Part shown: piece by piece, positions 8,782 through 17,689 of the stretch
Numbering within the stretch: the first letter of the stretch is position 1
Layout: every line of letters begins with the position of its first letter
NCBI GenBank assembly: GCA_947501565.1
Contig: CANMWJ010000001.1
Location: 372,001 to 436,000 of the forward strand
Length of the DNA stretch: 64,000 nt
Origin: an uncultured Marinobacterium sp.
GTDB lineage: Bacteria; Pseudomonadota; Gammaproteobacteria; Pseudomonadales; Balneatricaceae
Direction of reading: 5' to 3'
Made by a program: the position numbers and the translations under genes
Notes under the pieces: generated by a model
Seen by the model: only the letters and a program-made list of their open reading frames with translations
The model's database searches: none
What the model was told of the DNA's origin: nothing

Positions 8782-9384
8782 ATGAGTACTTTACTGCACA
8801 TTCAGGCAAGCGTTTTCGGCAACGATGGTCAGTCCAGCCAACTGGCAGCGCGTTACATCAGTCAGTGGCAGCAGAAAAATCCGGAAGGTCGTGTGATTGT
8901 GCGTGACCTGGTGGGTGAGCCGGTACCGCATCTGGATGGCGAACGTGTTGGCGCTTTTTTCACCCCGGAAGAGCATCGCTCCGAAGCACAGCAGTCGGTC
9001 GTGGATTACTCCGACAGTCTGATCGATGAGATCCGTCAGGCGGATGAGATCGTACTGGGTCTGCCGCTGTACAACTTCGGTGTGCCATCGCAGATGAAAG
9101 CCTACTTCGATCATCTGGCCCGTGCGGGTGTGACGTTCGCTTACACCGAAAACGGTCCGGTGGGCCTGCTGGAAGACAAACCGGTACGTGTGTTTGCAAC
9201 CCGTGGTGGTTTGTACCGCGATACCGGCATGGATCATCAGGTACCGTTCCTGAATCAGTTCCTCGGTTTTATCGGTCTTACCAGTGTGGATGTGATCTAC
9301 GCCGAAGGCCTGAGCATGGAAGATCACAAAGAGCAGTCTCTGGCGGACGCGCGGGGTCAGGTTGATGCCCTGATCTCTGCCTGA
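8782..9384 (+). CDS. azoR: FMN-dependent NADH-azoreductase/quinone reductase
   Basis: Flavodoxin-like quinone reductase that reduces quinones, and azo dyes in vitro, by two electrons using NADH and FMN. Family landmarks are the N-terminal LLHIQASVFGNDGQSSQLA phosphate-binding segment, PLYNFGVPSQMKAYFDHLARAGVTF and TRGGLYRDTGMD. It is 200 residues, the usual length. The ATG at 8782 has GGAG 8 nt upstream; the TTG just before it is not needed. It is first gene of the operon with yqjG (43-bp gap) and pirin (18-bp gap). Confidence 0.92.
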   Translation: MSTLLHIQASVFGNDGQSSQLAARYISQWQQKNPEGRVIVRDLVGEPVPHLDGERVGAFFTPEEHRSEAQQSVVDYSDSLIDEIRQADEIVLGLPLYNFGVPSQMKAYFDHLARAGVTFAYTENGPVGLLEDKPVRVFATRGGLYRDTGMDHQVPFLNQFLGFIGLTSVDVIYAEGLSMEDHKEQSLADARGQVDALISA

Positions 9385-9427
9385 GTTGGGCTAACACAGA
9401 CAAGATAACTGATATTGGAGGTGGAAC

Positions 9428-10414
9428 ATGGGTTTACTGGTTGACGGACAGTGGCACGACAAATGGTACGAAACCGGCAGCAGCAACGGTCGGTTTGTAC
9501 GTAGCGAATCACAGTTTCGTAACTGGATAACCGCTGATGGTGCGGCGGGTCCAAGCGGTGACGCGGGTTTTAAAGCCGAACCGGGCCGTTACCACCTCTA
9601 TGTGTCCTATGCCTGCCCCTGGGCGCACCGCACCCTGATTATGCGGGCGCTGAAGGGGCTGGAGGAGATGATCAGCGTGGATGTGGTACACCCGCTGATG
9701 CTGGAGAACGGTTGGACGTTTGCAACAGATTACGACGGCGCAACCGGCGACAGCCTCTACGGCAGCGATTTCTACCATGAGATCTACACCCGCGCCGATC
9801 CGCACTACAGCGGTCGGGTCACGGTGCCGGTGCTCTGGGACAAGCAGCGCCAGACCATCGTCAGCAACGAGTCGTCGGAAATTATCCGTATGCTTAATAG
9901 CGCGTTCGACGGCGTGGGCGCCAAAGCGGGGGATTTCTACCCTGAAGCACTGCGCACTGAGATCGACGCTGTGAATGACTGGATCTATCCGCAGATCAAC
10001 AACGGTGTGTACCGTGCGGGATTTGCGACTACCCAGGCGGCGTACGATGAGGCGGTGAATGATCTGTTTGCAGCACTGGACCGTGCCGAGGTGCTGCTCA
10101 GCAAGCAGCGTTATCTGGCCGGTGACCAGCTGACCGAAGCTGATATCCGCTTCTACACCACACTGGTGCGATTTGATCCGGTCTACGTGAGTCACTTCAA
10201 GTGTGACCGCAAGCAGATCGCCGATTATCCGGCATTGAGCGGGTATCTGCGTGAGCTGTATCAGCTGCCGGGCGTGGCGGAAACCACCCGTATGGACCAT
10301 ATCCGCGAACACTATTTCGCCAGCCACCTGATGATCAATCCGACCGGCATCATCCCGGTTGGCCCGGAAATTGACCTGCTGGCACCGCACGGCCGTGAGC
10401 GCTTGAGTCAGTAA
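9428..10414 (+). CDS. yqjG: Glutathionyl-hydroquinone reductase (Xi-class GST)
   Basis: Reduces glutathionyl-hydroquinones to free hydroquinones using a second glutathione. The catalytic motif YACPWAHRT (about residues 58-66) places the reactive cysteine, and the C-terminal helical GST domain follows. It is 328 residues, typical for YqjG. GGAGG precedes the ATG. It sits between azoR and the pirin gene, so the three products form a quinone detoxification set. Confidence 0.93.
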   Translation: MGLLVDGQWHDKWYETGSSNGRFVRSESQFRNWITADGAAGPSGDAGFKAEPGRYHLYVSYACPWAHRTLIMRALKGLEEMISVDVVHPLMLENGWTFATDYDGATGDSLYGSDFYHEIYTRADPHYSGRVTVPVLWDKQRQTIVSNESSEIIRMLNSAFDGVGAKAGDFYPEALRTEIDAVNDWIYPQINNGVYRAGFATTQAAYDEAVNDLFAALDRAEVLLSKQRYLAGDQLTEADIRFYTTLVRFDPVYVSHFKCDRKQIADYPALSGYLRELYQLPGVAETTRMDHIREHYFASHLMINPTGIIPVGPEIDLLAPHGRERLSQ

Positions 10415-10432
10415 AATAGAGGGGAAAGCACG

Positions 10433-11284
10433 ATGAACACACGACAGATTAAACAACGTATCCCCGCCATCGACACCAGTGACGGTGCGGGTGTGCGCCT
10501 GAAACGCAGTATCGGTCAGCGCCAGAGCATCCGTGTCGATCCGTTTCTGATGCTGGATACGATCAACTCCGACAACAGCGACGACTACATCGCAGGGTTC
10601 CCGCCCCATCCACACCGCGGTTTCGAAACGGTTACCTACCTGATTAACGGTAGCGTGATCCATCGCGATCATATGGGTAACGAAGGTGAGCTCAAAGCGG
10701 GTGGGGTGCAGTGGATGACTGCGGGGCGTGGAGTGATCCACGAAGAGCGTCCGCAACGTAGTAAAGATGGATTGCTGCGCGGTTTCCAGCTGTGGGTAAA
10801 CTTGCCCGCCAGTGAAAAGATGAAACCGGCGCACTACCAGAATATCGAGCCGGAAGAGGTGCCCGCTGTAGCGCTGCCAGCTGGTGGTGAAGTACGAGTG
10901 GTTGCGGGGATCGTGGAGCTGGATGGTGAGCGCATCACTGGCCCTGTACAGGGCGTTGCCGCCGATCCGACCTATCTGGATGTGCGTCTGGCTGCAGGGG
11001 AAAGTTTCTCTCAACAGGTGCCTGCTGAGCACAACGTATTCGTCTACCCCTACGCCGGAGATCTGCAGGTTGGCGACCAGTTGGTACCGCAGGATCAGGC
11101 GGCCGTGCTTGAGGGCGGTGACGCGGTGGTTGTGCATGCCACAGGCGGTGAGACCGCGTTCCTGCTGGTGGCGGGCAAGCCGATCGGTGAGCCGATCGCG
11201 CAGTATGGTCCTTTTGTGATGAACACAGCCGAAGAGATTGAGCAGGCGATCCAGGACTATCAGGCGGGTCGGTTAACCGACTAA
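10433..11284 (+). CDS. Pirin family protein (YhaK-like)
   Basis: Bicupin of the pirin family. The N-terminal cupin has the metal-binding motif FPPHPHRGFETVTYL and the downstream GVIHEERP motif; the second cupin is at about residues 170-270. Some pirins have quercetin 2,3-dioxygenase activity and YhaK is linked to oxidative stress, but the physiological substrate is unknown. It starts 18 bp after yqjG and closes the operon under the divergent LysR gene. Confidence 0.9.
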   Translation: MNTRQIKQRIPAIDTSDGAGVRLKRSIGQRQSIRVDPFLMLDTINSDNSDDYIAGFPPHPHRGFETVTYLINGSVIHRDHMGNEGELKAGGVQWMTAGRGVIHEERPQRSKDGLLRGFQLWVNLPASEKMKPAHYQNIEPEEVPAVALPAGGEVRVVAGIVELDGERITGPVQGVAADPTYLDVRLAAGESFSQQVPAEHNVFVYPYAGDLQVGDQLVPQDQAAVLEGGDAVVVHATGGETAFLLVAGKPIGEPIAQYGPFVMNTAEEIEQAIQDYQAGRLTD

Positions 11285-11317
11285 TCCCCTGTCTTATTTG
11301 ATTAAGTACCGAATGTT

Positions 11318-12091
11318 TCAAGGAGCCATGTAGGTTTCTAACCTTTTGCGCCAGCCGGGTAACCACTGGCGCTCTTTTTTGGGCGCGTTAAGCACCCGAC
11401 GTGTCAACACGACATCTGCCGCGATGGCGAAGTCCTCCAATGCGCTGCGATGGCTTTGCGCAGGCATGGCATCCAGCACCTGCAGTAATCCCCAGCCTTC
11501 ACCCTGATAGCGCTCTTTTGCGTGCACGCCTTCACCCTTGAAGTTCACATAATCCATCAGCGCATACACCCCGTTGCCGGATTGGGCGACAGCGTCGAAA
11601 CGGTTACGGATATGCTCCCGGCGTGCGTCAGGTGCCGCGGCAAGAATCTTGGGCAGTGAGGCTTCCAGGCGCCGGGCGATAAAACGTGCCTGAGCCGGGA
11701 AGGTGGCCTGCAGCCAATGACGTAGCTCCGTCATCTGAACGGAATCGAATTCTGCGTAGAAGGACTCGCGATCGGGCCAGATAGCGGCGCGATCCGGGCT
11801 GATTCCCTCCGGTAGTACGACTCCCTGTGTTTGCATAAAACGCAGCAGGTCGGGGAAGGATTCCTTGTAAGGGCGTTCTGTCGTCGTGGCCGGATACCAG
11901 ATAAAGTGGCCCATGCCGAGGGATGGAAAGGCTTCGTTCTGGTTCCAGTGGGTCAGATAGCGAGTCTCACCCCGGCCTTCGTTCTGCCAGATCCGCTGCG
12001 CCAGTTGCTGGGCCTGCGCATCGGAGAGGTTGATCTCTGCCTGGCTCAACGGCGTGATCAGGGTAAGGAGGAAAGCCAGCAGGTAACGCAT
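11318..12091 (-). CDS. Periplasmic protein with lysozyme-like signature, unassigned
   Basis: 257 residues with a signal peptide (MRYLLAFLLTLITPLSQA). The mature start holds IWQNEGRGE followed about 20 residues later by SLGMGHFIWYP, an arrangement like the catalytic Glu and GIGH segment of phage-type lysozymes. The rest is helical. No named family is claimed. It follows the NUDIX gene by 2 nt and is probably co-transcribed. A role in peptidoglycan turnover is inference from the short motif only. Confidence 0.7.
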   Translation of the reverse strand: MRYLLAFLLTLITPLSQAEINLSDAQAQQLAQRIWQNEGRGETRYLTHWNQNEAFPSLGMGHFIWYPATTTERPYKESFPDLLRFMQTQGVVLPEGISPDRAAIWPDRESFYAEFDSVQMTELRHWLQATFPAQARFIARRLEASLPKILAAAPDARREHIRNRFDAVAQSGNGVYALMDYVNFKGEGVHAKERYQGEGWGLLQVLDAMPAQSHRSALEDFAIAADVVLTRRVLNAPKKERQWLPGWRKRLETYMAP

Positions 12092-12093
12092 CT

Positions 12094-12663
12094 TCAGATC
12101 CCCAGTTCCTTGCGCTGAAGTGCCACTTTCAGCAGCGCCGCAACACTCATCGCATCGGTGATCTCGCCATTCAGTGCCATCTCGATCGCATCGTCCAATG
12201 GCAGACGGCGGATCGTGATGTCCTCGGTATCCTCGTGATCATGTTCATCCTGCGTCAGGCCACGGGCCACAAACAGGTAGGCGATCTCGTTGCACACTGA
12301 GTTGGAGGGGTGCAGGGTCATCAACGGTTCGTAGTACTCGGCGATCAGGCCGGTTTCCTCTTTCAGCTCCCGCTTGGCGCACGCCAATGGATCTTCCCCC
12401 ATCGGGCTGCCACCCTCGGGGATCTCCCAGGAATATTCGTTCAGCGCGTAGCGCCATTGGCCGACCAGCCAGGTGTAACCCTCGTCATCCACCGGCACCA
12501 CACCCACGGCTTCGTTCCTGAAGGTCACCACCCCGTAAATACCTTCGCCACCGGCCGGATTTATCACCTGATGTTCACAGACGTTGATCCAGGGATTGTC
12601 GTACTTATCTTCGCGGCTAAGGGTGGTCCAGGGATTCTTGTAATCACTCACGGGGCAATCCAT
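12094..12663 (-). CDS. NUDIX hydrolase, ADP-ribose pyrophosphatase type
   Basis: Hydrolyses a nucleoside diphosphate linked to another moiety, probably ADP-ribose or a sugar nucleotide. The complete NUDIX box is visible (G-x5-E-x7-REL-x-EE-x-GL, in the segment PEGGSPMGEDPL...RELKEETGL). It is 189 residues from the ATG at 12663; a TTG two codons earlier is less likely. The length and the W-rich N-terminus fit the NudF/GDP-mannose hydrolase branch. It is followed by the periplasmic lysozyme-like gene. Confidence 0.87.
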   Translation of the reverse strand: MDCPVSDYKNPWTTLSREDKYDNPWINVCEHQVINPAGGEGIYGVVTFRNEAVGVVPVDDEGYTWLVGQWRYALNEYSWEIPEGGSPMGEDPLACAKRELKEETGLIAEYYEPLMTLHPSNSVCNEIAYLFVARGLTQDEHDHEDTEDITIRRLPLDDAIEMALNGEITDAMSVAALLKVALQRKELGI

Positions 12664-12805
12664 CGGCAAATCGGTGAAAGAATAGGGTCTGGCGATTATA
12701 GGTAACTCTCACGGCTGAAACACCCCTCGAAGCCCAGTGTTAATGGGGTGTTACGCCTCGGTTGCTTGCATATTCATCTTTATGCGGGGCAAGAAAGTGC
12801 CAACT

Positions 12806-12852
12806 AAAACGCAAAATAATTCAATACGGGTTACCGAATGGTTGCTAAAAAT
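12806..12852 (+). promoter_or_regulatory. Duplicated upstream element, copy 1
   Basis: AAAACGCAAAATAATTCAAT begins at 12806, and GTTGCTAAAAAT follows at 12841, exactly 35 bp from the first block. The same two blocks with the same spacing precede the second PilZ gene (13718/13753). Either a promoter/regulator site or a remnant of the gene duplication; retention of blocks and spacing while the middle diverges favours function. Confidence 0.55.
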
Positions 12853-12908
12853 TAAGCACATAACAACAAGTTACCGCCTCACCATGTTTAGGTCCGAGGG
12901 ATTGTTCG

Positions 12909-13595
12909 ATGCTAGAAACAAACGCGACATCGGTAAATCAACTGCCTGATATTCGTGTGGGTACCGTAGTCCAAGTTTCCTCACAGGACGGTAAGTTCAG
13001 GTTCTTAACCTCTCTTGTGGATGTCGATGCGCAAGAAACCATTGTCGCCCATCTGCCCTCTGCGGATGAGCTGAGACAGAAAGAGGGGTTCGCTAACGCT
13101 TCGCTCAACTGGTATGAGCAGTTTTTTATGGTTAATCGCCTGCTGCGCTTGCGGCTGGTGGATAACGGGGTGATCTACGCATTTGAGACATCGGTTCAGG
13201 AGATCGCCGGGTGTAAGAGCCGCTTGCTGGTGCTGGACTATCCACAGCAGGTGACACGTCACAACCTGCGTAGTGAACCGCGCTACGCTTGTGAGCTGCT
13301 GGCGCTGGTCAAGGGAGTGGGGTGCTCCCACGACGGGGTGGTGAAGAACATCAGTTATGGCGGTTGCCAGATCCGCCTGTCAGATATCCGTGTGATGGAT
13401 GAGATACTGCAGCTGAAGAGAAGCGGAGTACCGCTGCGGTATGAGGTGAAGTTTCCGCACTGCGACCGGTATTGCGAGTTGCAGGGGCGTATTGTCTCGG
13501 TGTTAGAGAAGCAGGATACGTTATGGGTTGGGGTTGCCTATGACGATGAGTTCGGGGAGATCCAGAAGTACAGGGACATTCTACAGCTTCACTGA
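12909..13595 (+). CDS. PilZ-domain c-di-GMP receptor (YcgR-like), paralogue 1
   Basis: N-terminal domain of the YcgR/PilZN type (about residues 12-110), then a PilZ domain with the c-di-GMP-binding arginines in RSEPR (RxxxR) and the NISYGG (N/DxSxxG) motif. Such proteins bind c-di-GMP and alter motility or surface behaviour, in the cytoplasm. The ATG at 12909 has GAGGG 8 nt upstream. It is 228 residues. A near-identical architecture follows at 13824, so this is one half of a tandem duplication. A strong terminator separates them. Confidence 0.9.
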   Translation: MLETNATSVNQLPDIRVGTVVQVSSQDGKFRFLTSLVDVDAQETIVAHLPSADELRQKEGFANASLNWYEQFFMVNRLLRLRLVDNGVIYAFETSVQEIAGCKSRLLVLDYPQQVTRHNLRSEPRYACELLALVKGVGCSHDGVVKNISYGGCQIRLSDIRVMDEILQLKRSGVPLRYEVKFPHCDRYCELQGRIVSVLEKQDTLWVGVAYDDEFGEIQKYRDILQLH

Positions 13596-13618
13596 AGTCG
13601 TTTTGTTCCCATGTTTGG

Positions 13619-13656
13619 CCGGATTAAGAAACGGAGTTTTCTTAATCCGGTTTTTT
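13619..13656 (+). terminator. Rho-independent terminator after the first PilZ gene
   Basis: CCGGATTAAGAAA pairs with TTTCTTAATCCGG around a short loop and is followed by six T. It separates the two PilZ genes into distinct transcripts, consistent with each having its own upstream element. Confidence 0.92.
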
Positions 13657-13717
13657 ATTGCCTGCAGATCGGACGAGATCCTGTCAGAGTTTTTGAATCG
13701 GTCAGAAAATACCAAAG

Positions 13718-13764
13718 AAAACGCAAAATAGTTCAATAAAAACAATGAGGTTGTTGCTAAAAAT
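13718..13764 (+). promoter_or_regulatory. Duplicated upstream element, copy 2
   Basis: AAAACGCAAAATAGTTCAAT at 13718 and GTTGCTAAAAAT at 13753, 35 bp apart, matching copy 1 at 12806/12841 with one mismatch in the first block. The sequence between the blocks is not conserved. Confidence 0.55.
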
Positions 13765-13823
13765 AGATTATGTCCAAGTGATTCATTATCTAACGATTGC
13801 GTTCAGGCAGTGAGGTCATATCG

Positions 13824-14510
13824 ATGGGAAACGTGGCTGAAAATACACTCACGCAGTTACCCAATGTACGTGTTGGCACCATGGTTCAGGTTTCATCGCT
13901 CAACGGTGAAATTCGTTTCTTCACACCGCTGGTAGGGATTCACGGCAGGGATGTCATTGTGGCGCATCTGCCCTCTACGGGGGAGCTTAAGCGCACCTAT
14001 CGATTCATGGATGATCCGCTGAAATGGTACCAAACCTTTTTTAAGGTGAAGCACCATATGGTTTTACGCCTGGTCCACAAAGGGGTGGCCTACGCCTTTG
14101 AAACCTCAGTTGTGGATGTGGTGGGGGGCAACAGTCATCTGCTGATTTTGCGTTACCCGGAACAGGTGTTTCTGCGGGAGTTACGCAAAGAACCCCGTTT
14201 CCCCTGCTCGTTGATGACCCAGCTTCCGTGCGGCAGCGTGAAAATCGACGGGCTGGTTAAGGATATCAGCCAGGGCGGTTGTCAGGTCCGTCTGGAGAGT
14301 ACCGTTGTCTCGCGCTACCTCAAAGAGTTGAAAGAGGCCCGCGAGCTGATCGAATTCGATGTGTTTTTCCCGCAGATCGACGCATTCAGCCGCTTATGGG
14401 GGCATGTTGTTTCGGTTATCCCCGTCGAGGAACGGTTGCGGTTAGGGCTGGTGTTTAAGGGGGAGCACACGGCGGTGAATGAGTATCTGGACACCCTGCA
14501 TCTTTACTGA
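13824..14510 (+). CDS. PilZ-domain c-di-GMP receptor (YcgR-like), paralogue 2
   Basis: Same architecture as its upstream neighbour: N-terminal YcgR-like domain (PNVRVGTMVQVSS versus PDIRVGTVVQVSS in paralogue 1), then PilZ with RKEPR and DISQGG motifs, both intact for c-di-GMP binding. The ATG at 13824 has GAGG 8 nt upstream; the frame extends to 13797 without a good start. 228 residues. The two paralogues have diverged considerably outside the motifs, so the duplication is not recent. They may sense different c-di-GMP levels or act on different partners. Confidence 0.9.
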   Translation: MGNVAENTLTQLPNVRVGTMVQVSSLNGEIRFFTPLVGIHGRDVIVAHLPSTGELKRTYRFMDDPLKWYQTFFKVKHHMVLRLVHKGVAYAFETSVVDVVGGNSHLLILRYPEQVFLRELRKEPRFPCSLMTQLPCGSVKIDGLVKDISQGGCQVRLESTVVSRYLKELKEARELIEFDVFFPQIDAFSRLWGHVVSVIPVEERLRLGLVFKGEHTAVNEYLDTLHLY

Positions 14511-14732
14511 AAACTACGCCGGTAGCCTCGTACCGGCCCCGCTATTTGGTTTCCTGCTTTTCCTTTCAGCGCGCCTATTTCTGCGGCGCTCATTCTTTTC
14601 TTATGCGCCACCGCCTAAACTTAGAGGATGCGTTTGTACCAAAAAGGAAAGTGATCGGGTTTCAGGTAGCCCCGGTATAAGCTGTGTACGGGCGACAGTG
14701 CTGGAAGTATTCCCAGATTCAGGAAGCGATAC

Positions 14733-16526
14733 GTGGAAAAAGAGCGAATAGACCAATACAACTGGCGTTACATTCGGGATGTGGCGCTGGAACATAAACG
14801 TGAGTTGGTGATGGCCAACATGATCGCGCTGGTGGCCACGTTGGCCTCGGTGCCGTTGCCGCTGTTGATGCCGCTGCTGGTGGACGAGGTGTTGCTCAAT
14901 CAGCCGGGCTGGATCGTTGCGACCATCGATCCCTGGTTCCCGGAAAGCTGGCATGGCCCGACCCTGTATATTGGTGCGGTGCTGGCAATTACTGTCGTCT
15001 TGCGCACCATCGCGTTGCTGTTGAACGTCTGGCAGGCACGTCAGTTCACCCGTATCTCTAAGGATGTGATCTTCCGTATTCGCAGCGGTTTGCTGGAGCG
15101 GCTGAAAAAGATCTCCATGGCGGAGTATGAAACCCTGGGCAGCGGGGCGGTGGCGTCTCATTTTGTCACCGACCTGGATACGGTCGATCGTTTTGTCGGT
15201 AGCTCCGTCAGCCGTCTGCTGATTGCGATATTGTCGATCATCGGTACGGCGATCATCCTGCTCTGGATGCACTGGCAGCTGGCGCTCTTTATCCTCTTCC
15301 TCAATCCGGTGGTGATATACGTCACCACGGTGATCGGGAAACAGGTGAAGCAGCTGAAGAAAAAGGAGAACCAGGCGTTTGAGGTGTTCCAGAATGCGCT
15401 CACTGAAACTCTGGATGCGATCCAGCAGATCCGTGCAGCCAACCGTGAGAAACACTACCTCTCCCGCTTGATCGACGAAGCCCGCCACGTGCGTGACCGC
15501 TCCACCGCCTTTGAGTGGAAAAGCGACGCTGCCAACCGCTTTAGTTTTGTGGTGTTCCTCGTAGGTTTTGACGTGTTCCGTGCACTTTCCATGCTGATGG
15601 TGGTGTTTTCCGGTCTTACTATCGGCGAGATGATGGCTGTGTTCGGTTACCTCTGGTTCATGATGGGGCCGGTGCAGGAGGTGCTGGGTATTCAGTACTC
15701 CTTCTACGGAGCCCGAGCCGCGCTGAGCCGTATCAACCGCCTGCTGGAGCTGCACGAAGAGCCGCACTACCCGGCGCTGGAGAACCCGTTCGAGAATAAA
15801 CGCACTGTTTCCCTGCAGATGGAGGATGTGCACTTCGGCTACTACGCTGATCAGGAGATCCTGAAAGGGATCTCACTGAACGTACCCGCCGGGCAGAAGA
15901 TCGCACTGGTGGGGGCCAGCGGTGGCGGTAAATCCACTCTGGTGCAGGTGCTGCTGGGGTTGTACCCGGCCAGTCGCGGCACCGTGAAGTTTGACGGCGT
16001 GTCGGTGGAGGAGATCGGTCTGGAGCTGGTGCGCGAACACGTTGCAACGGTTTTGCAACAGCCCGCGTTGTTTAATGGCACCGTCAGAAGCAACCTGATG
16101 ATGGGACGTGAATACACGGAGCACCAGTTGTGGCACGCGTTGAAAGTGGCGCAGCTGGAAGAGTTCGTTGCAGCACAGGAGCAGGGGCTGGATACCCGTG
16201 TAGGCCGTCAGGGCATTCGCCTGTCTGGTGGCCAGCGCCAGCGTCTGGCGATCGCCCGCATGATCCTGTCGGATCCGAAAGTGGTGATTCTGGACGAGGC
16301 CACCTCCGCGTTGGATACGGAGACCGAGTTTGCACTGCATCAGGCATTGCAAACCTTCCTGCAGGGACGCACGACCATTATCGTTGCGCACCGCCTGAGT
16401 GCGGTGAAACAAGCTGACCATGTATACGTATTTGAAGATGGCCAGATCGCGGAGCAGGGAGGACACGAGGAACTGATGGTTCTGGATGGACTGTATGCCC
16501 GCCTCTACGGAGAGCACCAGCACTGA
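14733..16526 (+). CDS. ABC exporter, fused permease and ATPase (MsbA-like)
   Basis: Six-helix transmembrane domain (about residues 20-320) fused to an ATP-binding domain with Walker A GASGGGKST, signature LSGGQRQRL, Walker B VVILDEATSALD and the switch histidine in IVAHRLS. It is a half-transporter that should form a homodimer and export a lipid or hydrophobic compound from the inner membrane. The start is GTG at 14733 with AGGA about 9 nt upstream. The next gene is a phospholipase D family cardiolipin-synthase-like protein 31 bp downstream, which points to a lipid-linked role. The substrate is unknown; msbA itself is usually next to lpxK, which is absent here. Confidence 0.9.
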   Translation: MEKERIDQYNWRYIRDVALEHKRELVMANMIALVATLASVPLPLLMPLLVDEVLLNQPGWIVATIDPWFPESWHGPTLYIGAVLAITVVLRTIALLLNVWQARQFTRISKDVIFRIRSGLLERLKKISMAEYETLGSGAVASHFVTDLDTVDRFVGSSVSRLLIAILSIIGTAIILLWMHWQLALFILFLNPVVIYVTTVIGKQVKQLKKKENQAFEVFQNALTETLDAIQQIRAANREKHYLSRLIDEARHVRDRSTAFEWKSDAANRFSFVVFLVGFDVFRALSMLMVVFSGLTIGEMMAVFGYLWFMMGPVQEVLGIQYSFYGARAALSRINRLLELHEEPHYPALENPFENKRTVSLQMEDVHFGYYADQEILKGISLNVPAGQKIALVGASGGGKSTLVQVLLGLYPASRGTVKFDGVSVEEIGLELVREHVATVLQQPALFNGTVRSNLMMGREYTEHQLWHALKVAQLEEFVAAQEQGLDTRVGRQGIRLSGGQRQRLAIARMILSDPKVVILDEATSALDTETEFALHQALQTFLQGRTTIIVAHRLSAVKQADHVYVFEDGQIAEQGGHEELMVLDGLYARLYGEHQH

Positions 16527-16557
16527 GTGGGCGCTCTCCTCTGTGTGAAGAGAGACT

Positions 16558-17676
16558 ATGCGAAAACGATTTCAGTGGCGCGAAGGCAACGCCATCGATC
16601 TGATGGTGGACGGGGAGACCTTTTTCCCGGTGATGCTGGAGGAGATGCGCAAAGCGCGCCACAGTCTGCTACTGGAGTTCTATCTGGTGGCATCGGGCAA
16701 GGTCGCGACCCGGTTTATCGATGAGATGATCCGTGCGTTGGAGCGCGGCGTGATGGTGCGGATGATCATCGACGGTTTCGGCGCCCTTAAATTCAATCAG
16801 GCCGACCGCAAACGTCTCGAAAGTGCCGGTGCGCAGCTGGTGGTGTACAACCCGCTGCACGCCACCAAACTGACCCGTAACTTTGCCCGTGACCACCGCA
16901 AACTGCTGGTGGTGGATCAGCAGGTCGCCTTTATCGGCGGTACCGGCCTCAGTGATGTGTACTGGTTATCGGAGTCACGTGGCTGCCCCTGGCACGAACT
17001 GATGTGCAAGGTTGAGGGACCGGTGGTGTCTGACCTGGTGTCGGTCTACAACGCCCTTTGGGATCGCTGCACCCATCAGAAACTGCCCTCTGCACCGATG
17101 TCCGCAATGCCTGCTGGTGATACCGCGATGCGTGTCGCCACTGTACAGGGGATGTATCAGCAGGAGATCAAAGCCAGTTTCCTGCACCGTGTGAACCACG
17201 CCCACGACAAGGTGTGGATGATGACCGCCTACTTCCTACCTTCGTTTTCCGTGCGCAGCGCACTGCGTCGGGCGGCCCGGCGGGGGGTAGATGTGCGCCT
17301 GATCATCGCCGGTCCCTATACCGATCAGCCCTGGGTGTTCCACGCCTCAAAACGCTATTACCGTGCGTTGCTCAAAGCAGGCGTTAAAATATACGAATAT
17401 CAACCGCGTTTTCTCCACGCCAAAGCGGCTGTGGTGGACGATTGGAGCTCTGTGGGCTCCTGTAACCTCGATCATTGGAACTTACGCTGGAATCTGGAGG
17501 CTAATGTAGAGGTAAGGGACGCGGTGTTCGTCAGTCAGGTGACCCGGATACTGGGCGATGACATGAACCACTGCCGGGAGATTACCTACGATGCCTGGAA
17601 ACAACGTCCATGGCACCGCAAGGTGAGGGAATACATCTGGGCATGGCTGGCGAAGCTGGCGCTGAAAATTCGTTGA
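16558..17676 (+). CDS. Phospholipase D family protein, cardiolipin synthase (ClsB-like)
   Basis: Two HKD catalytic motifs: DHRKLLVVD (about residue 118) and FLHAKAAVVDD (about 286), each followed by the usual GG/GS-N segment. Proteins of this length (372) without N-terminal membrane helices match ClsB, which makes cardiolipin by phosphatidyl transfer at the inner membrane. The gene lies 31 bp after the ABC exporter and 13 bp before a SlyB-like lipoprotein; the three are probably one operon concerned with the cell envelope. Confidence 0.9.
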   Translation: MRKRFQWREGNAIDLMVDGETFFPVMLEEMRKARHSLLLEFYLVASGKVATRFIDEMIRALERGVMVRMIIDGFGALKFNQADRKRLESAGAQLVVYNPLHATKLTRNFARDHRKLLVVDQQVAFIGGTGLSDVYWLSESRGCPWHELMCKVEGPVVSDLVSVYNALWDRCTHQKLPSAPMSAMPAGDTAMRVATVQGMYQQEIKASFLHRVNHAHDKVWMMTAYFLPSFSVRSALRRAARRGVDVRLIIAGPYTDQPWVFHASKRYYRALLKAGVKIYEYQPRFLHAKAAVVDDWSSVGSCNLDHWNLRWNLEANVEVRDAVFVSQVTRILGDDMNHCREITYDAWKQRPWHRKVREYIWAWLAKLALKIR

Positions 17677-17689
17677 GAGGATATTAAGT

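Noticed and set aside
12737-12949. 70-codon frame upstream of the first PilZ gene
   Set aside because: It overlaps the PilZ start in another frame and spans the conserved upstream element; no coding features are seen.
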